A stretch of 64,000 nt of DNA from an uncultured Clostridium sp. (lineage in GTDB: Bacteria > Bacillota > Clostridia > Lachnospirales > Lachnospiraceae), in NCBI GenBank assembly GCA_900549235.1, contig URNT01000005.1:1-64000 (forward strand), written 5' to 3'. Within the stretch, counting starts at the first letter, position 1, and every line of letters starts with the position of its first letter. Positions 50,511-59,081 of this stretch are shown here, piece after piece. The position numbers were made by a program, and so were the translations under genes. The notes below the pieces were generated by a model. The model was not told the DNA's origin, did no database searches, and worked only from the letters and a program-made list of their open reading frames with translations.

Positions 50511-52106
50511 TTACACTTTTTTCATATAGGAAGCGGCTTCAAACTCCTTAGGGCTCATGCCAGTCACCTTTTTAAACACCTTACTGAAGTAAAATGGAGT
50601 GTCAAAGCCCAGAAGGTCAGACACCTCATACATCATATACTGGCGGCTTCCGATCAGCTCCTTGGCCTTCTCGATCTTGATCTCCGACACATAGCTGGTA
50701 AATGATTCCCCAGCCTGCTTTTTAAAGGCAGTGCTTAAATATCCCTGGCTCATGCCCAGGGCCTCCGCTGTCTGGCTTAAGGTGATCCGCTCCTTATAGT
50801 GCTCCATTACATACTCCCGCACCTGCTCTGCAATCCGGTCCGGCTTCTCTTCCCGTCTCCGGCGCAGAATCCCCGCAATCTCCTCTTTAAACCAGCTGGT
50901 CCAGGCCAGGATCTGGTCAAGATTTCCAAATCTTCCTAGTTTTTCCATAATATTCACTTCATAGGGAAATTCCGCCTCCTCCTCAAAAAAGGAGGACAGG
51001 AAAAAATACAGGTTGGCGCAGGCATTTACCGCCTGCTGCTTGGAGGGAGAATGTTCCTTCAAAAGGGAAGCCACCTGCTCTAAAATCTCCTCCAGCCCCT
51101 GGCTGTCGTTCAGCTCTACTGCCTGGGTCAGGTCCTTTTTCAGAAAGCCGATGTTAAAGCTGCTGGTATGGCGTCTGCTTTCCTCGCAGCCCTCTGAGTA
51201 AAAGACCACCGGGTCAGAGGAATGATTGTAATAATACCCCGCCGCCGTCATAACCTGATAGAGAAGCTCCGGAAATTCTGTTATAGATTCCTTTTTCTGG
51301 CTGATGGTAACGCAGACGGACACCTCAAAATAATCCTTTACCACAGAAATGATCTTCTCGCCCATACTGCGGAGCATCTCCCGGTGATTTTCCTGGCCGG
51401 CCGCGGACAGCGCCAGAAGAAGGCCATCCCGCTCCCGCTGCACCAGGCAGCTGCGGTCAAAATATCCCTTTACCATCTGGCCGATCACATTTTCCGCAAA
51501 GGAGATCACCTTTTTCTGATCCTCTCTTGTAAAATCCTCTGTAAAGCTCTCATGGCCGTAATTAAAATTGATCAGCACCAGAACCGGCTCCTTCAGATAC
51601 TCCGCGGCCATGGCCTCCTGTTTTTTATCCCCTCCCCCATCAGAACCCCCTTCTGACAAGAGGGTTCTGACGTATTCCAGGGCTGCCTGGGCCGGAGAAA
51701 TCAGGAGCTCGCTGTCTGCCTGGCTGGCCCGGCGCTTCATATCGCAACGCTCCTTTGCAAGCTCCAGGCTGACAGCCAGCTTTTCCTCGGTCAGTTCCAT
51801 TTTCACAAGGTAATCCACTGCCCCCAGAGAAAGGGCCCGGCGGGCCAGGCCGAATTCCTCCAGATTGGTGAGAAGGATAAATACATACTCCTGCCCCGCC
51901 TGCTCCATCAGGCTGATCCCGTCCATACCCGGCATCTTAATATCCGTAATCACAATATCCGGCTTCTGCTCTTCCATCACAGCCAGGGCCTGCTGGCCGT
52001 TGGCCGCCTTTGAAACGATCCGGCAGCCCAGCGCCTCCCAGTCCAGCATGGAGGCAATACCCGCAAGAATCAGCGGCTCATCATCTACAATCATGATACG
52101 ATACAT
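50511..52106 (-). CDS. yesN: YesN-type response regulator with AraC DNA-binding domain
   Basis: Response regulator of 531 aa. The receiver domain (1-120) has DDE at 8-10 and phosphorylation site Asp55 in IVITDIKMPGMDG. A long middle region (about 150-410) has no recognised motif. A C-terminal AraC/XylS pair of HTHs (about 425-525) shows LSQTAEALGMSQGYLSTAFKK and VSDLLGFDTPFYFSKVFKKV. It follows the YesM-type kinase by 12 bp and precedes the sugar-binding-protein gene, so it very probably activates the lyase operon in response to an extracellular sugar. Confidence 0.94.
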   Translation of the reverse strand: MYRIMIVDDEPLILAGIASMLDWEALGCRIVSKAANGQQALAVMEEQKPDIVITDIKMPGMDGISLMEQAGQEYVFILLTNLEEFGLARRALSLGAVDYLVKMELTEEKLAVSLELAKERCDMKRRASQADSELLISPAQAALEYVRTLLSEGGSDGGGDKKQEAMAAEYLKEPVLVLINFNYGHESFTEDFTREDQKKVISFAENVIGQMVKGYFDRSCLVQRERDGLLLALSAAGQENHREMLRSMGEKIISVVKDYFEVSVCVTISQKKESITEFPELLYQVMTAAGYYYNHSSDPVVFYSEGCEESRRHTSSFNIGFLKKDLTQAVELNDSQGLEEILEQVASLLKEHSPSKQQAVNACANLYFFLSSFFEEEAEFPYEVNIMEKLGRFGNLDQILAWTSWFKEEIAGILRRRREEKPDRIAEQVREYVMEHYKERITLSQTAEALGMSQGYLSTAFKKQAGESFTSYVSEIKIEKAKELIGSRQYMMYEVSDLLGFDTPFYFSKVFKKVTGMSPKEFEAASYMKKV

Positions 52107-52118
52107 ATTGTTTTCCCC

Positions 52119-53903
52119 TTACTCATTGATCCCGTATTCCAAGGGCATCTTCACTGTGATCTGGGTGTACTCTCCCACCCGGCTCTCAATACCCAGCCCG
52201 TAATCCTCCCCGTAATTCAGCTTAATACGCCGGTCTACGTTAGGAAGACCGATGCCGCTCATGGTGTTGCCCTTTACCTTTTCCGTATTGTGAAGGATGG
52301 AGGCTAGCTTCTCCGGCGGAATGCCCACACCGTTATCTCTTACCAGAATATAAAGGCAGCCCTCCTCTGAATAGGCGCGGATGCGGATAGTACCGTGTTT
52401 TCCACCTGGCTCTATGCCGTTGAAAATGGCATTTTCCACCAGAGGCTGCAGAGTCAGCTTGATCACCAGGGCATCGTAAAGGGCTTCCTCCTCTATCTCC
52501 ACCTCCAGGTCAAAAAGCTCCACATATTTTACCTTTTCAATCGTCACATAATCATTTAAAAATTCCAGTTCCTTTTTCAGAGTCACCTTTTCGTTGAAGC
52601 CCTTGGCCATATTTTTCAGAAGGCCGGACAGAGCCGTTACCATTTTCACAATGCCGCTGTTTTTCTGGATCACAGCGATCCAACGGATGGAATCCAGGGT
52701 ATTGTAGAGGAAATGAGGATTGATCTGGGCCTGAAGCATCTTAAGCTCCAGATCTCCCTTTTCCTTTTCATCCTCCAGCCGCTGCTTCATCAGGGTATCG
52801 ATCTGGGCAGACATATGGTTTACTACCCGGCCCACCTGGCCAATCTCGTCCTCCCCTTCGATGGAGGGATCTCTTGTAAAATCCCCCTCTGCCACCGCGC
52901 TGATATGGCTCACCAGCCGGTCGATGGGCTTTTTCACCTGATGGGTCATAAGAACGGACAGAAGCAGGCCGAACACCAGGCAGGAAGCGAACATAATGAT
53001 CACCGTCTGGGTAATAAGCATCCGATCCGTAGAAAGGGTGTCCAGGGAAATGGCTTCATAGACCATAAGCCCGCTCCGGTCATAGGTTTTAAAGGCGATC
53101 AGGCTATCCTTCCCATGAAGGGTCCGGCGGATCAGTCCCTCCTCCTGACCGGATTCCCGAAGGCTGCAGATTACCGCGTCATTTTCCGCCTGATGAGCTT
53201 CCTGCTCATAAAGAGCGGCCACCCGCTTGCCTTCACTGGTAACTACCACCGCCTCCTGGCCCTCGCTGGTCTCCTCCAGCACATCCTGAAACAGTTGGTT
53301 GGACAGGCAGAGTACCACCCAGCCTCCCGGCTGGCTTATATTCCCTGTCAATGTCCTGGCAATGGGCAGCATATAGCCCTTCTGCTGGAAAAAGGGGACC
53401 GGCACCAGATCCAGCTGATAATAGTCCATGGTCTTAGAAAGCTCCTTCTCCAGCCAGTCTGAACCAAGGAGCTTCTCCCCGTCATCTGAGCTTCCAAAGG
53501 AGGTTCCCGTCTGAACCATGGTGCCCTGGCTGTCCAGGATAGACAGCTTGATGATATAGCTTCCATATTCAGTGATAGCGCAGTAATCCCGGATCAGAGC
53601 CGCGTAATCCAGCCCCTTTTTCCTGGCTGCCGCCGTCAGCCCTCCGCTCAGCTCGCTCATATTAAAGGTCTGGCGCTCTGTACAGTTAAGAACGATGTTC
53701 AGCATCTCCTCATAGGCCATCTCATAGCGGTAGGCTATGCTTTCTACATGGTTTTTAAGAGAATTTCCCGCCACCTCTACTGTCTTTTTGCTGGCCGTTA
53801 TGTAGCTGCAGACACTGACAAATACAGCGATAACACAGATAATAAAAAAATTGTACCGGATCAGCCGCGACTGCAGCGTTTTCCCCCAGATCTTTCCCCA
53901 CAT
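52119..53903 (-). CDS. yesM: YesM-type sensor histidine kinase
   Basis: Membrane sensor kinase of 594 aa. Two transmembrane helices lie at about 13-35 and 295-320, with an extracellular dCache-like sensor between them, then HAMP (about 322-372), a LytS/YehU-type His_kinase domain with LQAQINPHFLYNTLDSIRW (phospho-acceptor His397), and a HATPase domain with RDNGVGIPPEKL and GIGLPNVDRRIKLNYG. The start at 53903 (MWGKIWGK) has GGGGG 7 nt upstream; the ORF is open to 53927. It forms an operon with the YesN gene and probably senses an oligosaccharide or a binding protein. Confidence 0.94.
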   Translation of the reverse strand: MWGKIWGKTLQSRLIRYNFFIICVIAVFVSVCSYITASKKTVEVAGNSLKNHVESIAYRYEMAYEEMLNIVLNCTERQTFNMSELSGGLTAAARKKGLDYAALIRDYCAITEYGSYIIKLSILDSQGTMVQTGTSFGSSDDGEKLLGSDWLEKELSKTMDYYQLDLVPVPFFQQKGYMLPIARTLTGNISQPGGWVVLCLSNQLFQDVLEETSEGQEAVVVTSEGKRVAALYEQEAHQAENDAVICSLRESGQEEGLIRRTLHGKDSLIAFKTYDRSGLMVYEAISLDTLSTDRMLITQTVIIMFASCLVFGLLLSVLMTHQVKKPIDRLVSHISAVAEGDFTRDPSIEGEDEIGQVGRVVNHMSAQIDTLMKQRLEDEKEKGDLELKMLQAQINPHFLYNTLDSIRWIAVIQKNSGIVKMVTALSGLLKNMAKGFNEKVTLKKELEFLNDYVTIEKVKYVELFDLEVEIEEEALYDALVIKLTLQPLVENAIFNGIEPGGKHGTIRIRAYSEEGCLYILVRDNGVGIPPEKLASILHNTEKVKGNTMSGIGLPNVDRRIKLNYGEDYGLGIESRVGEYTQITVKMPLEYGINE

Positions 53904-53972
53904 CCTGATTCCCCCTGCTAAAAACATACCCCATCGCAGACCGTCTCCTGTCTCCGGTGGGGCAGCTCCTTT

Positions 53973-54761
53973 TTATTTTCCCTGCACGTCCTGTCTGGGT
54001 TCATTTTTCTTAACTGTCATAGGCAGCTTCAGACCCATGGGATTTAACACAACCCCTGTGGTGCCCTCTGGAATAATCCTTACCAGCTTGTCTGCTGCCA
54101 CTGCCACCGGCTTAAACTGCTTATCCCGGTTGAATTTCTGGAACTCCAGCACGTCTGTGAACACCGGCTGGTACATCTTCTCATCCTCCAGCTTGATCAG
54201 GGGTACGCCCTTGTCCTCCTGAGGGGCGGACACGATAAAGACGCTCTTGGCGAAATGTGCGCCTATCTCCTCCTGAAGCTCCTTCATGGTCTCATTGTCC
54301 CTGGCTGCTGCCGGGCGGCGCAGCTCCTGAGCATAGTACAGGGCGGTCAGGTGGAGCTGGGGATTTTCGATCCATACGGTGCCGTCAGGCATCTCCTTAT
54401 GATCCTTGCGCTTTACGATCTCGTCTACCTGAACCAGGGTATCCTCACCTCCGCTCCGAATCACAATGGCATTCACACCCATAGTATAAAGGCTGGTAAA
54501 GAACATAAGCATCTGCTTTGTCTCCACCTTTCCGATATTCACCGGCTTTTTCTCCTCCTGAAGGAGGCGGATGCTCTCCTTCTTCGCTTCCGCCGCGTCC
54601 AGGAACATAAAAATCTCGTCGTCAAAGGTCTCCGGGTCGCAGACCACATAGGGTTCTCTGGTGCAGAGGGAGATCAGCACATACAGCTCTGCCTCCTGGC
54701 TTAAGCGCCTTAAAAACTCCTTCTTTCCTTCTGATACTGGGCTTTTCTTTTCTTCACTCAT
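53973..54761 (-). CDS. SseB-family protein
   Basis: Cytoplasmic protein of 262 aa with the two-lobe SseB layout: an N-terminal SseB-like half (FLRRLSQEAELYVLISLCTREPYV, DDEIFMFLDAAEAKKE) and a C-terminal half (AHFAKSVFIVSAPQEDKGVPLIKLEDEKMYQPVFTDVLEF shortened in other members). Family members have no firmly established enzymatic role. It is transcribed from its own promoter (54833-54861). A hairpin of moderate quality (CCCCA/TGGGG near 53930-53965) lies between it and the YesM gene, so it may be only loosely tied to the sugar locus. Confidence 0.75.
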   Translation of the reverse strand: MSEEKKSPVSEGKKEFLRRLSQEAELYVLISLCTREPYVVCDPETFDDEIFMFLDAAEAKKESIRLLQEEKKPVNIGKVETKQMLMFFTSLYTMGVNAIVIRSGGEDTLVQVDEIVKRKDHKEMPDGTVWIENPQLHLTALYYAQELRRPAAARDNETMKELQEEIGAHFAKSVFIVSAPQEDKGVPLIKLEDEKMYQPVFTDVLEFQKFNRDKQFKPVAVAADKLVRIIPEGTTGVVLNPMGLKLPMTVKKNEPRQDVQGK

Positions 54762-54832
54762 TGGGGCTCTCCTCTTTTTTATATACTTCCGGTTTTAGAC
54801 CGTATTGTGCACGAAATAACTCTAACTTGTAT

Positions 54833-54861
54833 ATTATACCCCAAGATCGGTGTTATGGCTA
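54833..54861 (-). promoter_or_regulatory. Promoter of the SseB-family gene
   Basis: Minus strand: perfect -10 TATAAT (54838-54833), 17 bp, and a weak -35 TAGCCA (54861-54856). The rest of the 54862-54963 gap holds nothing else that I can support. Confidence 0.55.
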
Positions 54862-54963
54862 GATACTTTCTTCTTCAGTTTGCGTGGTTTCAGAAGACCT
54901 CCTGTAGTATAATAAAAGCATCCTGTTTTCAAGAGGTTTTCATCTATTAAAGATTGCACCGAA

Positions 54964-54997
54964 AAACCGCGATCAGCCACAAAAGCCATCGCGGTTT
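54964..54997 (-). terminator. Terminator after the symporter gene
   Basis: AAACCGCGAT (54964-54973) and ATCGCGGTTT (54988-54997) form a perfect 10-bp stem; on minus it runs into five T residues. It closes the pxp operon 18 bp after the symporter stop. Confidence 0.9.
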
Positions 54998-55014
54998 AAG
55001 AAAACTATTTCTAT

Positions 55015-56358
55015 TTATCTGTTATAAACAGTCTCATCCAGCTCCTTTTCCTTCGCGCTTACGATGACATTGACCGCGGCGCTTCCGATTACGTTCAGAG
55101 GAAGAAGGGCCATTTCCACCGGGCGGTTAATGGCAACCACCAGGGCATAACCGATGAGACAGGCCTCTGTGGTCCAGCCCATGCCGGAAAGCACCGTAAA
55201 GATCATGGTAGTTCCCGCAATGGGGATAGCCGGAGTTCCGGCTGCGGCGCAGATGGATAAAAAGGCCATTACTACCAGGTTAGCCGGGGTTACATCGATT
55301 CCTGCCGAGGTAGCGATAAAGGTGACGGCAAACATATGCATCACTGTTGTGCCGTTCATATTGATGGTCATGCCGGTGGGAAGGACAAAGCTGGTGATCT
55401 CGTCGCTGCAGCCCAGCTCCTCTCTGCAGGTTCTTGTATTTAAGGGAAGGCAGGCTGCGGAGGAATTGGTGGAAAATCCAAATACACCTACCTTGGCGAT
55501 CTTTTTCATAAAGGTAACCGGATTCAGGCCGGTAGTCAGAAATACGCCGATGGGATACACTGTCACCACCAGGACAAACAGCGTAATGATCGCAGAAATC
55601 ATATAGGCAGCCGCTGGAGCCAGGTATTCCACGCCGTAGATGGCAAAGGTCCTGGCGATCAGGCAGAAGATAGCAATGGGGCCTACCTTGTTGATCAAGA
55701 TCCGCAGATACAGCTGTATCACCTCATCCCCGCTTATAAGCACCTGCTTTAAAGCCTCTGCCTTCTCACCCAGACAGTTAATGCACAGCCCCAGACAGAT
55801 GGCAACCACCACCACTGCCAGGATCTCATTATTGCTTCCAAACGCCTCTGTAATATTGGACGGTACCGCATTTACGATGGTTGCCAGAGGATTAAAGGCA
55901 TCCAGCGTGGCCGCATCTGCCACAGACTGGCTTGGAAGGACAACATCATAAAAGCCTGCTGACTTTACCAGATAGGCAACGGTTCCTGCCAGAAAGGCTC
56001 CCACACAGTAAAACAGGAAAAAGCCAAGGAGGGTCCGTCCCGCGATGCGGCCAAGCTTAGAAGCATTGGAAATGCTGCACATGGCAAGGCTTAAGGATAC
56101 CAGTACCAGAGGTACGATGGCCAGCTGAAGCCCCTTCATAAAAATCTGTCCTATTATGTAAAAGATACCGATGGAACGCACTCCCTCAGGAGCGGTAATA
56201 TCCTGAAACAGAAGGTGGTTCAGCGTATTCCATATCCCCTCATGTCCTGATGCCACCAGCATTTCCCTTAAAAATAAAAATCCGATCCCGACAATCAGCC
56301 CCCCCAAAAGGGCGATCATCATATTTCTTACAACAGAGCCTGATTTTCCCTTCTCCAT
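55015..56358 (-). CDS. Dicarboxylate/amino acid:cation symporter (DAACS family)
   Basis: Polytopic symporter of 447 aa in the GltP/DctA/SstT superfamily. The Ser-rich HP1 motif is FGFSTNSSAACLPLNTR (near residue 290) and the TM7 signature is LPTGMTINMNGTTVMHM (near 330; NMNGT in place of the usual NMDGT). HP2 has AAAGTPAIPIAGTTMIF. It is the last gene of the pxp operon, 27 bp after pxpA, so its substrate may be glutamate, 5-oxoproline or another acid of this pathway. Exchange of Asp for Asn in the signature may affect cation or substrate coupling. Confidence 0.92.
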   Translation of the reverse strand: MEKGKSGSVVRNMMIALLGGLIVGIGFLFLREMLVASGHEGIWNTLNHLLFQDITAPEGVRSIGIFYIIGQIFMKGLQLAIVPLVLVSLSLAMCSISNASKLGRIAGRTLLGFFLFYCVGAFLAGTVAYLVKSAGFYDVVLPSQSVADAATLDAFNPLATIVNAVPSNITEAFGSNNEILAVVVVAICLGLCINCLGEKAEALKQVLISGDEVIQLYLRILINKVGPIAIFCLIARTFAIYGVEYLAPAAAYMISAIITLFVLVVTVYPIGVFLTTGLNPVTFMKKIAKVGVFGFSTNSSAACLPLNTRTCREELGCSDEITSFVLPTGMTINMNGTTVMHMFAVTFIATSAGIDVTPANLVVMAFLSICAAAGTPAIPIAGTTMIFTVLSGMGWTTEACLIGYALVVAINRPVEMALLPLNVIGSAAVNVIVSAKEKELDETVYNR

Positions 56359-56385
56359 GTTTCTATACCCCTGCTTTCTGTCTGC

Positions 56386-57141
56386 TTACAGCGCCCGGAT
56401 CTGGATTCCCTCTTTTTCAAAAGTCTCCCTGATCCTTTGCACAAATGCGATTGCCTTCGGTCCGTCTCCATGAACGCACAGAGTATCCCCCTTGATGTCC
56501 AGTTCTTTTCCGTTTATGGAAGTTACCTTTCCTTCCTTTATCATACGCACGCAGCGGCTGATGGCCATTTCCTCGTCGGTTATCATAGCCCCCTCCATCT
56601 TCCTTGGAGCCAGGGACAGATCATCCATATACGCTCTGTCTGCGAATATTTCCGCTGCAGCACGAAGGCCCATATCCTCCGCGATCCTTCCCAGCACAGC
56701 CCCGGCACAGTAGTAAATGATCAAATCCTTATCATACTCATATACTGCCTCACAGATGGCTCTGGAGATCTCCTCATCATACTGGCACTGATTGCCCATG
56801 GAGCCGTGAGGCGCCACATGGTGGAGCTTCATCCCGCAGCTCTGTGTAAAGGCAGACAAGGCTCCTATCTGATATTTTACATAATTTTTCACCTCGTCAA
56901 AGGAAAGAACCATCTTCCGGCGTCCAAAGCCTAAAAGATCAGGATACCCGGGATGGGCCCCCACTGCTACGCCGTGTTCTTTCGCAAGCTTTACCACCCG
57001 GTCCATTACCATGGGATCTCCCCCATGCCAGCCGCAGGCCGCGTTTGCCGCTGTAATACAGGGGATAATGGCCTCATCATCTCCCAGCCTGTATGCTCCA
57101 AAGCTCTCTCCAATGTCACTGTTTAAATCGATCGAATACAT
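56386..57141 (-). CDS. pxpA: 5-oxoprolinase subunit A (LamB/YcsF family)
   Basis: Subunit of 251 aa of the prokaryotic ATP-dependent 5-oxoprolinase, which turns 5-oxoproline into glutamate. IDLNSDIGESFGAYRLGDD, ITAANAACGWHGGDP and AHPGYPDLLGFGRRKM are the LamB/YcsF signatures, with VKPHG replaced here by HHVAPHGSMGNQ. AAGGAGAAGG precedes the start. PxpB and PxpC genes are in the same operon, but a dehydrogenase gene separates them from pxpA. Confidence 0.94.
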   Translation of the reverse strand: MYSIDLNSDIGESFGAYRLGDDEAIIPCITAANAACGWHGGDPMVMDRVVKLAKEHGVAVGAHPGYPDLLGFGRRKMVLSFDEVKNYVKYQIGALSAFTQSCGMKLHHVAPHGSMGNQCQYDEEISRAICEAVYEYDKDLIIYYCAGAVLGRIAEDMGLRAAAEIFADRAYMDDLSLAPRKMEGAMITDEEMAISRCVRMIKEGKVTSINGKELDIKGDTLCVHGDGPKAIAFVQRIRETFEKEGIQIRAL

Positions 57142-57153
57142 GGCCCTTCTCCT

Positions 57154-58113
57154 TTACTGGTTTACTATATTCACAGGCGCTTCCTCCAGGAAGCACTTCA
57201 GATTGTTTACCGCAATGTCCATCAGCCTCTGCCGGGACTCCCTGGGGGCCCAGGCGATATGAGGGGTGATGATCACATTTTTTGCCTCTAAAAGAGGATT
57301 ATCCATACGGATCGGTTCTGTGGACACCACATCCACTGCCGCTCCCGCTACTTTTCCAGAATTTAAGGCGTCCCGCAGATCTTCCTCCACGATGAGAGGT
57401 CCTCTGGAATCATTGATGATCATAACGCCGTCCTTCATTTTCCCGATGGTTTCCTTATTTATGATCCCCTCTGTCTCTGGGAACAGAGGACAGTGCAGGG
57501 TAATGACATCGGACTGAGCCAGAAGAGTATCAAGGTCCGCATAATGACAGGTTTCTGTCTCAAGCTCCGGCCTGCGGAAGGCATCATAAGCCAGGATCTT
57601 CATGCCAAGCGCCTGGGCAATCCGGGCTGTCTCCTGGCCGATGCGGCCGAAGCCGATGACTCCCATGGTCTTTCCTGCCAGCTCCACCAGCGGATACTTC
57701 CAGAAACACCAGTCTGGATTGCTGCTCCACTCTCCTCTTTTTACGCAGTCAGAATGTTCACCAATGTGGTGGCACAGCTCCAACAGAAGGCCGATGGCAA
57801 ACTGAGCCACCGCCGCCGTACCGTAAGTAGGAATATTGGCTACCTGGATTCCCAGAGCCCTGGCGGCCTCTACATCCACTACATTGTAGCCTGTTGCCAG
57901 AACGCCGATGAATTTGATCCCTGGACATGCCTTCAGGGTCTCCTTTGTAAGGGGTGTTTTATTAGTGTATACAATTTCCCCATCTCCGATCCGCTGCACG
58001 ATCTCTTCCGGCCTGGTCCTGTCATACACAGTCAGCTCTCCCAGTTTTTCAAGTCCTTCCCAGGAAATATCTCCCGGATTTAAGGTATAGCCGTCTAATA
58101 CAATGATCTTCAT
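57154..58113 (-). CDS. D-2-hydroxyacid dehydrogenase (NAD-dependent)
   Basis: Dehydrogenase of 319 aa. A Rossmann NAD-binding domain has GVIGFGRIGQETARIA (about 149-164) and a following Asp in ILAYDAFRR that favours NAD over NADP. Catalytic Arg is in NDSRGPLIVEEDL, Glu in VVSTEPIRMDNPLL and His in ITPHIAWAPRESRQR. Family members include glycerate, D-lactate and (R)-2-hydroxyglutarate dehydrogenases. It overlaps pxpC by 4 bp and precedes pxpA by 12 bp, inside the oxoprolinase operon, which suggests a link to glutamate-derived 2-oxoacids. Substrate not determined. Confidence 0.92.
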   Translation of the reverse strand: MKIIVLDGYTLNPGDISWEGLEKLGELTVYDRTRPEEIVQRIGDGEIVYTNKTPLTKETLKACPGIKFIGVLATGYNVVDVEAARALGIQVANIPTYGTAAVAQFAIGLLLELCHHIGEHSDCVKRGEWSSNPDWCFWKYPLVELAGKTMGVIGFGRIGQETARIAQALGMKILAYDAFRRPELETETCHYADLDTLLAQSDVITLHCPLFPETEGIINKETIGKMKDGVMIINDSRGPLIVEEDLRDALNSGKVAGAAVDVVSTEPIRMDNPLLEAKNVIITPHIAWAPRESRQRLMDIAVNNLKCFLEEAPVNIVNQ

Positions 58114-59081
58114 GTTCCTGTCTCCTGTTTTTCATTTTCAAAGAATACTTCTAAGGTATCCAGCTTCTTTTTCTGTCTGATATAAAGCTCCTGCGCCAGC
58201 TTTAAGCTGACCCGGACAAACCGCACCCGGCAGCCTGGAAGGCTCTGGGCTAGAAGGGGGAGGTCGGTGGAAATGACCGTTCCCAGCTTTGTGTAGCCGC
58301 CGGTACTCTGCCGGTCTGCCAGCATGATGATGGGCTGTCCGTTTGTGGGCACCTGGATGGAACCAAAAGCGATTCCATCGGTAATGATATTTCCATCCTT
58401 TAAATGGCGCAGGGGCTTCTCCCGTTTCAGGCGGCAGCCCATGCGGTCAAATTCATTGGTAATCTCCGCTCCGTACCAGAAAAACCGGCGCAGCTCCTCC
58501 TCTGAAAAGGCCGTATCCTGGGGCCCTGTCACCACCCGCAAAGTGATTTCACCTGAGGGAAATACCTCCGGCTTAAGAATCCTCTTCTCCATATGAGGAA
58601 GCTCTGTTTTGGGATCGGTAAAGCCGATGACATCTCCCGTCTCCAGCTTTCTTCCCTTTACACCTCCGATCCGGTTGCGCATCAGGGTGGACTTGCTTCC
58701 CATAACCAGAGGAATATCAAGGCCTCCGCTAAAGGCTACATAGCCCCGGCAGCCATTGCCGCAGGCCATGCCAAAGGACAACACATCTCCTGCCTGTACC
58801 CTGAGCGCCTGATACATGGGAACCGGCTCCCCATTGATGGAGGGGCTTAAGTTTCCTCCTGTAACAGCAATCGTATTGGCCTCATCAAACCGAAGCCTTG
58901 GCCCTGCGACGGTGATTTCCAGGGCTCCTTCTCCCTGCCGGTTGCCTGCCAGAAGGTTGGCGATCTGGAAGGAGCGCGTATCCATAGGGCCTGCCGGAGA
59001 TACGCCGTACTGCTGATACCCAAAACGTCCTGCGTCCTGAACGGTGGTAAGGATTCCAGGCGCTTCAACTGTTATTCCCAT
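58110..59081 (-). CDS. pxpC: 5-oxoprolinase subunit C (biotin-dependent carboxyltransferase-like)
   Basis: Subunit of 323 aa of the 5-oxoprolinase complex, homologous to urea amidolyase C-terminal/AHS2 domains. TVQDAGRFGYQQYGVSPAGPMD near the N terminus, LEITVAGPRLRF and ADRQSTGGYTKLGTVISTDLPLLAQ are AHS2 signatures. It overlaps pxpB by 10 bp and the dehydrogenase by 4 bp, so all are coupled. Confidence 0.94.
   Translation of the reverse strand: MGITVEAPGILTTVQDAGRFGYQQYGVSPAGPMDTRSFQIANLLAGNRQGEGALEITVAGPRLRFDEANTIAVTGGNLSPSINGEPVPMYQALRVQAGDVLSFGMACGNGCRGYVAFSGGLDIPLVMGSKSTLMRNRIGGVKGRKLETGDVIGFTDPKTELPHMEKRILKPEVFPSGEITLRVVTGPQDTAFSEEELRRFFWYGAEITNEFDRMGCRLKREKPLRHLKDGNIITDGIAFGSIQVPTNGQPIIMLADRQSTGGYTKLGTVISTDLPLLAQSLPGCRVRFVRVSLKLAQELYIRQKKKLDTLEVFFENEKQETGT

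Noticed and set aside
53928..53972. Strong terminator between the SseB-family gene and the YesM-type kinase
   Set aside because: CCCCA/TGGGG pairing exists but the stem is long-looped and overlaps the kinase ribosome-binding region, so it was not listed as a separate terminator.
54903..54914. TATAAT on the plus strand near 54906
   Set aside because: No plus-strand gene follows; the minus-strand reading in this gap explains the neighbouring gene better.
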